Shown piece by piece: positions 56,187 to 64,000 of a stretch of 64,000 bases of DNA. The notes below the pieces were generated by a model. The model saw nothing but the letters and a program-made list of their open reading frames with translations. It did not search any database and had not been told where the DNA came from. The stretch lies in assembly GCF_003601975.1 (NCBI RefSeq), contig NZ_QZWZ01000002.1:248001-312000 (forward strand), given 5' to 3'. The DNA comes from Mesorhizobium waimense (GTDB taxonomy: Bacteria > Pseudomonadota > Alphaproteobacteria > Rhizobiales > Rhizobiaceae). Each line of letters opens with the position of its first letter. The first letter of the stretch is position 1. The position numbers and the translations under genes are program-made.

Positions 56187-56918
56187 GTGAGCTTCGACTT
56201 GCCGCGCAACGTCATCCTGCCGGTCGACGCGGTCGACGTCCGGCTCGACCCCGGCCCGCATCCGTTCGAACGCGACAACGGCCAAGCGATCGCAGAGAAT
56301 TGGCAGCGCGAGATGGAGGCGAACCCGGCGCTGTTCGACGGCACGGTGGTGCTGCTCTCGGCGCTCGCCTACTACGACAACCGGCTGGTGGGGCGCTGCC
56401 ATGCGGTAAAATACTCGACCTTCATGCTGTGGCGGCAGAACCGCCAGGGGACGGGCGCCGAACATGCCTATGCCCATGCCATGCTGGTCGCCGGCGACAA
56501 TGCGCTGGTGGCGATCCGCATGGGTGCGCACACGGTCAATGCCGGGCGCGTCTATTTCGCCGCCGGCTCGTTCGAACCGATCGATTTCCGCGATGGGCTT
56601 GTCGACGTCGACTTCAACATGATCCGCGAGGTAGGCGAGGAGACCGGGATCGATCTGTCGGGTGCCGCACGCGGCCAGCGCTACCACGCGCTATCCTCGC
56701 CGAGCGGCACGGTGATCGTCCGCCGTTATAGGGTTGCCGAGCCGGCCGACGAGATCGCGCAGCGCATCTCAGCTTTCGTCGCCACCGAAGCTGAGCCCGA
56801 AATCGAAGGCCCGGTGATCATACGCCATGCCGTCGACCTGCCGGAAGGGTTGATGGGGCATATGAAGCCGCTCATCGAGTGGCATTTTGCGGGCAGCGAT
56901 GAGGACCCCGGCCTATAG
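56187..56918 (+). CDS. Nudix hydrolase-like protein
   Basis: The 243-residue protein has a Nudix box at NMIREVGEETGIDL (the REVxEExGI core). The glutamate that should stand about seven residues before the box is absent, and it is preceded by a long N-terminal domain with DGTVVLLSALAYYDNRLVGR. It may hydrolyse a nucleoside diphosphate derivative; the missing residue makes activity uncertain. The start is a GTG 2 bp after the endonuclease stop, so the two are co-transcribed. Confidence 0.8.
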   Translation: MSFDLPRNVILPVDAVDVRLDPGPHPFERDNGQAIAENWQREMEANPALFDGTVVLLSALAYYDNRLVGRCHAVKYSTFMLWRQNRQGTGAEHAYAHAMLVAGDNALVAIRMGAHTVNAGRVYFAAGSFEPIDFRDGLVDVDFNMIREVGEETGIDLSGAARGQRYHALSSPSGTVIVRRYRVAEPADEIAQRISAFVATEAEPEIEGPVIIRHAVDLPEGLMGHMKPLIEWHFAGSDEDPGL

Positions 56919-56952
56919 TGTCTTACGCTGCGACCATTGCGGCTCGTTGGTG

Positions 56953-57126
56953 ACTATTTGTCCAGTATCCGTTTGGCCAATTCTACTTGATAGACACTTC
57001 GCGGGTGTCTTCTGCGTCGCCATGCGTTGAGGCCCGACAGATCGCTCATATAAGCAGCTACAAGAAACACGGATGCAACCACGGCAACGGTGTAATATAG
57101 GACTGTGGCCTAGGCATATTTCTCCA
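56953..57126 (-). pseudogene. Small single-span membrane ORF interrupted by an amber codon
   Basis: A frame starting at the ATG at 57126, with GAGGAG 10 bases upstream, would read MEKYA, then a TAG (57109-57111), then a hydrophobic stretch TVLYYTVAVVASVFLVAAYM. A basic tail NAWRRRRHPRSVYQVELAKR and a stop at 56953 follow. The uninterrupted length would be 57 residues with one membrane span. The good ribosome site and coherent domain suggest a real small gene recently broken by one substitution. It lies in the 334-bp gap (56919-57252), which is otherwise empty and less GC-rich. Confidence 0.5.
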
Positions 57127-57252
57127 TTTGAGTTCACTCCTCGCTCGAAAGTACGATTCATAGCTCACCGATGCTGAGCGATTCGTTTCGAGAATGTGCT
57201 CATCGAGCGAGGTCGCCTTGCGCCGATACCCGTCGCAAGGACGGGGGTCGGA

Positions 57253-58374
57253 TTATGGAAAGAGCGGCGGTAGCGCGTCGTGCGGCGCGCTTTCCCGGAC
57301 GCCAGGCTCACTTATAGGGACCGCTGCTGATTGCGGCCGGTTCGGAAGGCTGGCGCCGTCGTCCTTGTAATAATAGCTGTAGCCATTGATGGCCGGCGCA
57401 CCACCGAGATGCGCGTAGAGAATTCTTGAACCGTCGGGGAAGAAGCCCTTCCTGGTCAGGTCGATCAGGCCCTGCATCGACTTTCCCTCGTACACCGGAT
57501 CAGTGATCATGGCCTCGGTGCGGGCCGCCAGCCGGATCGCGTCGTTCGTGGCGTCCGACGGAACACCATAGGCCGGATAGGCATAGTCGGGATTGATCAC
57601 GATTTCGTCGTCGCGGACGGCGCGGCCGAGGCCGACGAGGGCGGCGGTGTCGTCGACGATGCGGCGGACCTGCGCGCGGGTCTGGTCAAGCGTCCCGGAA
57701 GCGTCGATGCCGATCACCCGGTCGGCGCGGTCTTGCGCGGCGAAGCCAACAATCATGCCGGCCTGCGTCGACCCGGTCACAACGCACACGATGATGTAGT
57801 CGAAAGCGAAGCCAAGCTCGGCTTCCTGCGTGGCCACCTCCTCGGCGAAGCCGACATAGCCCAGCCCACCGAACTTGTGCACCGAGGCGCCGGCCGGGAT
57901 CGGGTAGGGCTTGCCGCCCGCGTCCTTCACCGACTGGATCGCGTCCTCCCAGCTCTTGCGAATGCCGATGTCGAAGCCGTCGTCGACGAGCCGGCTGTCC
58001 GCGCCCATCAGGCGCGTCATCAGGATGTTCCCGACCCGGTCGTAGACCGCATCAAAGTGGGGCACCCATTTTTCCTGGATCACCACGCACTTCATGCCGA
58101 TCTTGGCGGCCGTCGCGGCGACCATGCGCGTATGGTTCGACTGGACGCCGCCGATCGACACCAGCGTGTCGGCGCCGGATGCGATCGCGTCCGGCACGAT
58201 GTATTCGAGCTTTCGTAGTTTGTTCCCGCCCATGGCGAGCCCGGAATTGCAATCATCACGCTTTGCGTAAACCTGCACCTTTCCGCCCAGCGCTGCGCTC
58301 AGCCGCGGCAGGTGCTCGATGGGCGTCGGGCCGAAGGTCAGCGGATAACGTTCAAATTTTGCGAGAAGCGACAT
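57253..58374 (-). CDS. acdS: 1-aminocyclopropane-1-carboxylate deaminase
   Basis: AcdS breaks the ethylene precursor ACC into 2-oxobutyrate and ammonia using PLP, lowering ethylene in host plants. The protein reaches 373 residues, some 35 longer than the usual 337-339. It has Lys52 (PLP), Ser79, Tyr269, Tyr295/Glu296 (VYEGKSMQG) and Leu323, matching the diagnostic residues of true ACC deaminases rather than D-cysteine desulfhydrases. GGAGA precedes the ATG at 58374. The extra tail after SYYYKDDG is Pro/Ser/Ala-rich and not conserved-looking. Divergent acdR lies 146 bp away. Confidence 0.94.
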   Translation of the reverse strand: MSLLAKFERYPLTFGPTPIEHLPRLSAALGGKVQVYAKRDDCNSGLAMGGNKLRKLEYIVPDAIASGADTLVSIGGVQSNHTRMVAATAAKIGMKCVVIQEKWVPHFDAVYDRVGNILMTRLMGADSRLVDDGFDIGIRKSWEDAIQSVKDAGGKPYPIPAGASVHKFGGLGYVGFAEEVATQEAELGFAFDYIIVCVVTGSTQAGMIVGFAAQDRADRVIGIDASGTLDQTRAQVRRIVDDTAALVGLGRAVRDDEIVINPDYAYPAYGVPSDATNDAIRLAARTEAMITDPVYEGKSMQGLIDLTRKGFFPDGSRILYAHLGGAPAINGYSYYYKDDGASLPNRPQSAAVPISEPGVRESAPHDALPPLFP

Positions 58375-58520
58375 CGATCTGTCTCCGCCGTGGTCGTTTT
58401 CCATGGGCGGATCATAAGCGGGATCTTGCGAAAGGTGCTCTCGAACTTGCTTATGGAATTTACACATATCCTACATAAACGCGGTATAACTGGCTCAATG
58501 ATCCATAAAGGCCCATAGAA

Positions 58521-58997
58521 ATGGAAGAATCTTCCACTGAAACTCTCGACCGCATCGACGTCAGGATCCTGCGCGCACTGCAGGCCGAGGGACGGCTGAC
58601 CAATGCCGACTTGGCGGCCCGCGTGAATGTCAGCGCCGCCACCTGCCATCGGCGCACGCAACGCCTGTTCGAAGAGGGCTACATCACCGGGGTCAGGGCG
58701 GAGGTCGCGCCCGCTGCGGTAGGGCTTGGCGCGCTGGTCATGGTCGGCGTCGTGCTCGACCGCTCGACACCTGAAAGCTTCGCTGCTTTCGAAGAGGCCG
58801 TGCACAAGCTCAAGGAAGTCCTGGATTGCAATCTCGTGGCCGGCGACTTCGACTATCTGTTGAAGATAAGAGTTCGCGATATGGCGGATTTCAACAAGCT
58901 CCATGGACAGAAGCTGATCGCGCTACCAGGCGTTCGGCAGACCCGGACTTTCTTTGTCATGAAGGAGGTCAAGGAGAACGCGCGACTGCCGTTTTGA
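58521..58997 (+). CDS. acdR: Lrp/AsnC-family regulator of acdS
   Basis: The 158-residue protein has an AsnC-type HTH (LDRIDVRILRALQAEGRLTN, then NVSAATCHRRTQRLFEEGYI) and an RAM/ACT domain (DCNLVAGDFDYLLKIRVRDM and RQTRTFFVMKEVKENARLPF). The divergent position next to acdS is that of AcdR, which activates acdS when ACC is present. The intergenic region has TTATG (58451) and CATAA (58474) halves that may form its box. I see no NifA-type TGT-N10-ACA site, unlike symbiosis-island acdS genes. Confidence 0.9.
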   Translation: MEESSTETLDRIDVRILRALQAEGRLTNADLAARVNVSAATCHRRTQRLFEEGYITGVRAEVAPAAVGLGALVMVGVVLDRSTPESFAAFEEAVHKLKEVLDCNLVAGDFDYLLKIRVRDMADFNKLHGQKLIALPGVRQTRTFFVMKEVKENARLPF

Positions 58998-59198
58998 CAG
59001 GTTGCAGCTCAGAAGGGCACGTAAGGGAACCTGTCCGCTTTTCGCGCGGAGCCGGCTAGCTCTTCGGCACTGTCCTCGCTGGGTAACAGGAGACGCTTGG
59101 CTGGTCCCTGTTTCCACGTTTTGGCGATGGTCAGCGTTGTGCCTTCTCTTGCACCGCCTTGCGGTCGTTGCGGCGGACAGGTTTCCGGCGCGGCTGCT

Positions 59199-60416
<1,218 letters not shown>

Positions 60417-60420
60417 CGCT

Positions 60421-61125
60421 CTACGCCATCTCGAGGTTCTTGCTGTCCGACGCGACATGGCCGTCGAGGAAGCGAATGGTGCGCTCAGCGTAGGCTGCGA
60501 CGTCGGCCTCGTGCGTGACCATGGCGATGGTCAGGCCAAGCTCGGCGTTCAGCCGTGTCAGCAATTCCATGATCTCGTGCGTGCGTGCGGTGTCGAGATT
60601 GCCGGTCGGCTCGTCGGCGACGAGCAGCGTCGGCCGGGTGACGATGGCGCGCGCGATCGCCACGCGCTGCTGCTGGCCGCCGGAGAGTTCTGCCGGCGTG
60701 TGATGCTCGCGGCCGACAAGGCCGACCTCCGCCAGCGCCTGCATGGCAAGCGCGCGGCGCTCGCTTCTGGCGACGCCACGATAGATCAGCGGAAGCTCGA
60801 CATTTTCGGCCGCCGTGGTGCGCGGCAAAAGGTTGTAGCCCTGGAAGACGAAGCCGACATAGAGGTTGCGCAGCAGGGCGCGGCGGTTGCGGTCGAGCCG
60901 TCCGGCGTCGATGCCTTCGAAACTGTAGGTACCCGACGTTGGCGTGTCGAGGCAGCCGATGATGTTCATCGCCGTCGATTTTCCCGAACCGGACGGACCC
61001 ATGATGGCGACGAATTCGCCCTTGCGGATGGCAAGGTCGACGCCGGCCAGCGCATGCACCCGGGCCTCGCCCTGGCCGTAGCTTTTCCAGACCTTGTCGA
61101 AACTGATGAGGACGGGGCCTGACAC
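60421..61125 (-). CDS. MacB-like ABC transporter ATP-binding protein
   Basis: The 234-residue ATPase has Walker [10 protein letters not shown], the Q-loop [20 protein letters not shown], signature [16 protein letters not shown] and Walker [13 protein letters not shown], all of the MacB/LolD subgroup. It is the soluble engine of the transporter. The start is a GTG at 61125, 5 bp after the adaptor stop with GGAG before it; the longer frame from 61176 would overlap the adaptor gene. C-terminal residues DSKNLEMA end the protein. Confidence 0.93.
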   Translation of the reverse strand: MSGPVLISFDKVWKSYGQGEARVHALAGVDLAIRKGEFVAIMGPSGSGKSTAMNIIGCLDTPTSGTYSFEGIDAGRLDRNRRALLRNLYVGFVFQGYNLLPRTTAAENVELPLIYRGVARSERRALAMQALAEVGLVGREHHTPAELSGGQQQRVAIARAIVTRPTLLVADEPTGNLDTARTHEIMELLTRLNAELGLTIAMVTHEADVAAYAERTIRFLDGHVASDSKNLEMA

Positions 61126-61129
61126 GGTG

Positions 61130-62422
61130 TCAGCTCCGCAACTGCGAGCCGGTGATGACCTCAGCGCCCTCATCAAGGCCCGAGGTGATCTCGGTCAGTT
61201 CGCCGTCGGTGGAGCCGATCTTGACGTTGACGGCACGCGGCCGGCCGTTTTCCAGCACGTAGAGCGTGCGCGAGCCGTCGGTCGGGGTCGTCGTCGTGGC
61301 CTGGCGCTGGCGGTTGCCGCCGGGGCGGCCCATGCGGCCGGTGAACAGGTCCCTCAGGCTCCAGCTACGGGCGGCCTGCGCCGGCCGGTAGCGGAAGGCA
61401 GTGGACGGCACGGTAAGCACGCCCTTGGCTTGCTTGGTCACGACAGAGACAGTGGCGGTCATGCCGGGCCTGAGCAGAAGCTCGTTGTTGTCGACCTCGA
61501 GGCGCGCGTCATAGGTAACGACGCCATCGGTGGTGACGGAAGCGTAGGAGATGTCGCGGATCTCGGCGTCGAAGGGCCGCTCCGGGAAAGCGTCGACGGT
61601 GAAGCGCGCATGCTGGCCGGTCTTGACCGCGCCGATGTCGGCCTCGTCGACAGCCGCCTTCAATTCCATGTTCCTGAGATCGGCAGCGATGACGAACAGC
61701 ACCGGCGCCTGCAGCGAGGAGGCGACGGTCTGGCCGGGATCGACCGAGCGCGTCAGGATGATGCCGTCTATGGGGGCATAGATGGTGCTCTTGGCGAGGT
61801 CCGTCTGCTGCGCCTTGAGGTCGGCATTGGCGATGGCAAGATTGGCTTCGGCGCTGTCGAGTGCGGCCTTGGAGCGGTCGCGCGTCGCGGTGGCCGCCTC
61901 AAACGACTGGTCCGTCGCCATGCCGCGCTTGGTCAGCGCCGCCGCGCGCACAAGCGCCTTTTCGTTCTCGGCCAAGGTTACGGTGGCGTCCTCGAGACTT
62001 GCCGCCGCTGCCTTGGCGGACGCCTGGGCGCGCTCGATCTGCACCTCGAGCTTGGCGGTGTCTAGCGCCGCCAGCACATCCCCCTTCTTCACCTGCTGAT
62101 TCTCGTTGACCGAGACCGAACGGACAACGCCGGACAGTTCGCTGGAAATATCGACCTGGGTGAGGGGCTGCAGCGTGCCGGTGGCGGAGACCGCAACGGT
62201 GAGGTCGGCAATGGCGGCCGGCACGGTCGTGTAGTCGATGTTGGCGGGCGCGCCGGCATACCATTGGTAGCCGCCGATGCTGACGGCAATAGCGATCAGT
62301 GCCAGCAGCGCGTAGAGCCAGCCACGACGACGCTTCTTCCTCACGCCGCCTCGATCAAGCCCAAGCGCTGTCTCGATGGCGGAATCCGATTCCGCCTTTG
62401 GCGGATTGACAAGCTGGTCCAA
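61130..62422 (-). CDS. MacA-like periplasmic adaptor (MFP family)
   Basis: The 430-residue protein has a membrane anchor (WLYALLALIAIAVSIGGYQW) followed by barrel-sandwich and helical regions: ISSELSGVVRSVSVNENQQV, a long Ala/Glu hairpin, and STIYAPIDGIILTRSVDPGQ. A Gly/Arg/Thr-rich insert (GRPGGNRQRQATTTTPTDG) lies near the C-terminus and is unusual. It is the first gene of the three-gene unit. The start is probably a TTG at 62422, with AGGGG eight bases upstream; no ATG is available in frame nearby. Confidence 0.88.
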   Translation of the reverse strand: MDQLVNPPKAESDSAIETALGLDRGGVRKKRRRGWLYALLALIAIAVSIGGYQWYAGAPANIDYTTVPAAIADLTVAVSATGTLQPLTQVDISSELSGVVRSVSVNENQQVKKGDVLAALDTAKLEVQIERAQASAKAAAASLEDATVTLAENEKALVRAAALTKRGMATDQSFEAATATRDRSKAALDSAEANLAIANADLKAQQTDLAKSTIYAPIDGIILTRSVDPGQTVASSLQAPVLFVIAADLRNMELKAAVDEADIGAVKTGQHARFTVDAFPERPFDAEIRDISYASVTTDGVVTYDARLEVDNNELLLRPGMTATVSVVTKQAKGVLTVPSTAFRYRPAQAARSWSLRDLFTGRMGRPGGNRQRQATTTTPTDGSRTLYVLENGRPRAVNVKIGSTDGELTEITSGLDEGAEVITGSQLRS

Positions 62423-62535
62423 GCTGGACCCCTATTGATGCGAAAGCGTCCCTATGTGTGTACAGATCAGGCCTGTTGGTTCGGATTTCAAATTAAATTT
62501 CGCTCATGTTGGGATCAAGGCGGAGGACTTCTGGC

Positions 62536-63447
62536 ATGCAGCCGCGGAATTACTTGCTTTACGACGTGTTTACGACCGAGCGGCTGGCCGGCAACCCGCT
62601 GGCTGTCGTGCTGGATGGCAAAGGACTGGACACGGCCGCGATGCAGGCCATCGCGCGTGAGTTCAACCTGTCCGAGACGGTCTTCGCGCTGCCGCCCGAC
62701 AATCCCAAGCACCGTGCCCGCATTCGCATCTTCACGCCTGACTACGAAATGCCGTTCGCCGGCCATCCGACCGTCGGCTCGGCGATCGCGCTCGCCGAAC
62801 GGGCCGGGGATGGGGAGGCCGCCGGCATCTTCGTGCTGGAGGAGAATATCGGTCCGGTGCGCTGCGCCGTCAGCAAGCACGACGGCGCCACCTTCGCCGA
62901 GTTCGACCTGGCGAAGCTGCCGGAGCGGCTGGAACTGTCCGCCGCGCCGGAGGCGATCGGTGCCGCCCTTGGCCTCGCGCCGCACGAGATCGGCTTCGAG
63001 AATCATCGCGTCTCGTTCTGGTCGGCGGGCGTGCCTTACGTGACCATCCCCGTCGCCAATCTGGAGGCAGCCGCCCGGATAAAGCTGGACAACCAGGCGT
63101 GGTCAGAACTGGCGCCGCGCAAAAGCGAGTGGGCCTTCGCCAGCCCCTATGTCTACTGCCGCGAGACGGTGAACCACGAAAGCGCTTTCCATGTCCGCAT
63201 GATCGTTCCCGGCAGTCCGTCCTATGAAGACCCCGCGACCGGTTCGGCGGCGGCCGCCTTTGCCGGCGCCATCATGCATTTCGACGGTCCGACGGACGGC
63301 GTTTCGCAGCTGTGGATCGAGCAGGGGCTGGAGATGGGCCGGCCGTCGCGCATCCGTCTCGAACTCAATGTCGAAGGCGGAAAACTGGCGTCCGCCCGCA
63401 TTGGCGGCCATGCCATCAGGGTGGCGGAAGGCAAGCTTTTCGTTTGA
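62536..63447 (+). CDS. PhzF-family protein (isomerase/epimerase-like)
   Basis: The 303-residue protein has the diaminopimelate-epimerase-like fold of PhzF: NYLLYDVFTTERLAGNPLAV, EFNLSETVFALPP with the conserved catalytic Glu, FTPDYEMPFAGHPTVGSAIA and the closing SYEDPATGSAAAAFAGAI loop. The family is widespread and mostly uncharacterised; it needs no metal and often isomerises small acids. No phenazine genes are nearby, so phenazine synthesis is unlikely. GGAGG precedes the ATG. Confidence 0.9.
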   Translation: MQPRNYLLYDVFTTERLAGNPLAVVLDGKGLDTAAMQAIAREFNLSETVFALPPDNPKHRARIRIFTPDYEMPFAGHPTVGSAIALAERAGDGEAAGIFVLEENIGPVRCAVSKHDGATFAEFDLAKLPERLELSAAPEAIGAALGLAPHEIGFENHRVSFWSAGVPYVTIPVANLEAAARIKLDNQAWSELAPRKSEWAFASPYVYCRETVNHESAFHVRMIVPGSPSYEDPATGSAAAAFAGAIMHFDGPTDGVSQLWIEQGLEMGRPSRIRLELNVEGGKLASARIGGHAIRVAEGKLFV

Positions 63448-63550
63448 GCGCGAGCGGCTTGGTCGATTTGTCGGGAAATGATTCCGGCAGGGCTGGACAT
63501 CCCCGAAATCGGCGGCTATATGCCCGCCGACGCCGGTTTTCCGGCCGAGT

Positions 63551-63626
<76 letters not shown>

Positions 63627-64000
63627 AATTTTTCAAAAACTTGGTGGAAAAGACCTTGGAACGATGGGACGTGAGGCGGTTCGCGTCAACGTGAACGTTC
63701 TTGTTCATAAGCAGCGTTTGCCGGGTTCAAAAACGCGGCTCAGAAACCTGCCGAATCGAAAAGCGATATTGGCGTCCGCAGGCAGCGTTCCGGTCGCAGA
63801 TGAACGAGGAGGCGGCCCGTTGATCGCTGCCTGAGCAAACCGCGGTCGCTAACTTTAAGGTTATGCAGTAAGGTTAATCGCACGTATGAGTTGCATACGG
63901 CAAGATTTGCTTTAAAAGTAGTGGCCGCGCTAGCCTTGGCGGGGCTTGGCTGGGTCCGAAAAACTAGCGCGACCTCTACCCGACGATCTGCGTCGGATGT
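63627..64000. other. Mostly gene-free end; possible start of a secreted-protein gene
   Basis: Most of this 374-bp stretch holds no convincing gene. From a TTG at 63891 a frame runs off the end with a signal-peptide-like start (LHTARFALKVVAALALAGLG). No ribosome site supports it, so it may be chance. A frame beginning inside the tRNA (63613-63834) is rejected. Confidence 0.3.

Noticed and set aside
56913..57161. 82-codon minus-strand frame
   Set aside because: No ribosome site and a Ser/Cys-rich random-looking translation; the neighbouring frame with a membrane span is more coherent despite its stop.
58375..58520. NifA-type upstream activator site for acdS
   Set aside because: I find no TGT-N10-ACA in the acdS/acdR gap.
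62536..63447. Phenazine biosynthesis from the PhzF-like gene
   Set aside because: No other phz gene is nearby and PhzF-fold proteins are widespread outside phenazine producers.

Overview
The window is a 64 kb stretch of GC-rich bacterial chromosome. It most likely comes from a Mesorhizobium-like alphaproteobacterium (Hyphomicrobiales). That reading rests on the conserved order folA-hflK-hflC-DUF2065-degP followed by serB/miaA, on an ilvBN operon with a leader peptide, on a BA14K protein, on a polyol ABC operon with a DUF2291 protein, on a divergent acdR/acdS pair, and on general codon use. I see no insertion sequence, prophage, CRISPR array or rRNA. The only RNA gene I can support is a tRNA-Lys(CUU) near the right end.

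Layout, left to right. (1) 0-4.6 kb: the 3' end of a DUF2853 gene, thyA, and a molybdate cluster (mop, modABC, and a short ModE lacking its TOBE part) with two Mo-box-like operators. (2) 4.6-13.5 kb: a minus-strand sugar or polyol catabolic locus: FGGY kinase, DeoR regulator, GlpD/EryB-like dehydrogenase, DUF2291 protein, ABC ATPase, permease, binding protein. It has two promoters sharing a conserved 42-bp element. (3) 13.7-22 kb: cobF, an internally deleted DUF4424 remnant, folA, hflKC, DUF2065, degP, then GNAT/serB opposite miaA. (4) 22-27 kb: a diguanylate cyclase, a HerA-like ATPase, and an XRE-cupin regulator whose start codon lies between two operator copies, followed by a small conserved gene and a GNAT. 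(5) 26.6-29.3 kb: a LysR regulator divergent from a 2-oxoglutarate oxygenase / HD-domain oxygenase pair that matches TmpA/TmpB (quaternary-amine phosphonate to glycine betaine). (6) 29.3-33.1 kb: a gene-poor stretch, a PcfJ-domain gene, and an NTF2-FMO fusion. (7) 33.3-36 kb: an attenuator-controlled ilvB-ilvN operon; ilvC is separate at 52.3 kb. (8) 36-48.7 kb: LysE exporter, RND efflux pair, cobalt-type nitrile hydratase, SF1 helicase, SpoIIAA-like protein, pdxJ, kup, an inverted-repeat element and a QorB-like gene. (9) 48.8-56.9 kb: HxlR and TetR regulators, an FAD monooxygenase, a DUF1772-GST fusion, ilvC, two PilZ proteins, BA14K, an endonuclease-family protein and a Nudix protein. (10) 57-64 kb: acdS/acdR, a MacAB-like transporter, a PhzF protein and tRNA-Lys.

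How the genes work together. Nucleotide and one-carbon metabolism is represented by thyA and folA, and branched-chain amino acid synthesis by ilvBN and ilvC. Membrane quality control comes from HflKC and DegP. The accessory metabolism suits a soil or rhizosphere organism: polyol uptake and phosphorylation, phosphonate use, nitrile hydration and ACC degradation. Many gene pairs overlap by ATGA (modBC, kinase/DeoR/dehydrogenase, DUF2291/ATPase, serB/GNAT, tmpAB, RND pair, nthAB), indicating tight translational coupling.

No wholly new multi-gene system is obvious. The strongest leads are the TmpAB-like phosphonate pair, the shared polyol promoter element, the start-codon-spanning operator of the XRE-cupin gene, the DUF1772-GST fusion, the collapsed DUF4424 gene and an amber-interrupted small membrane ORF.
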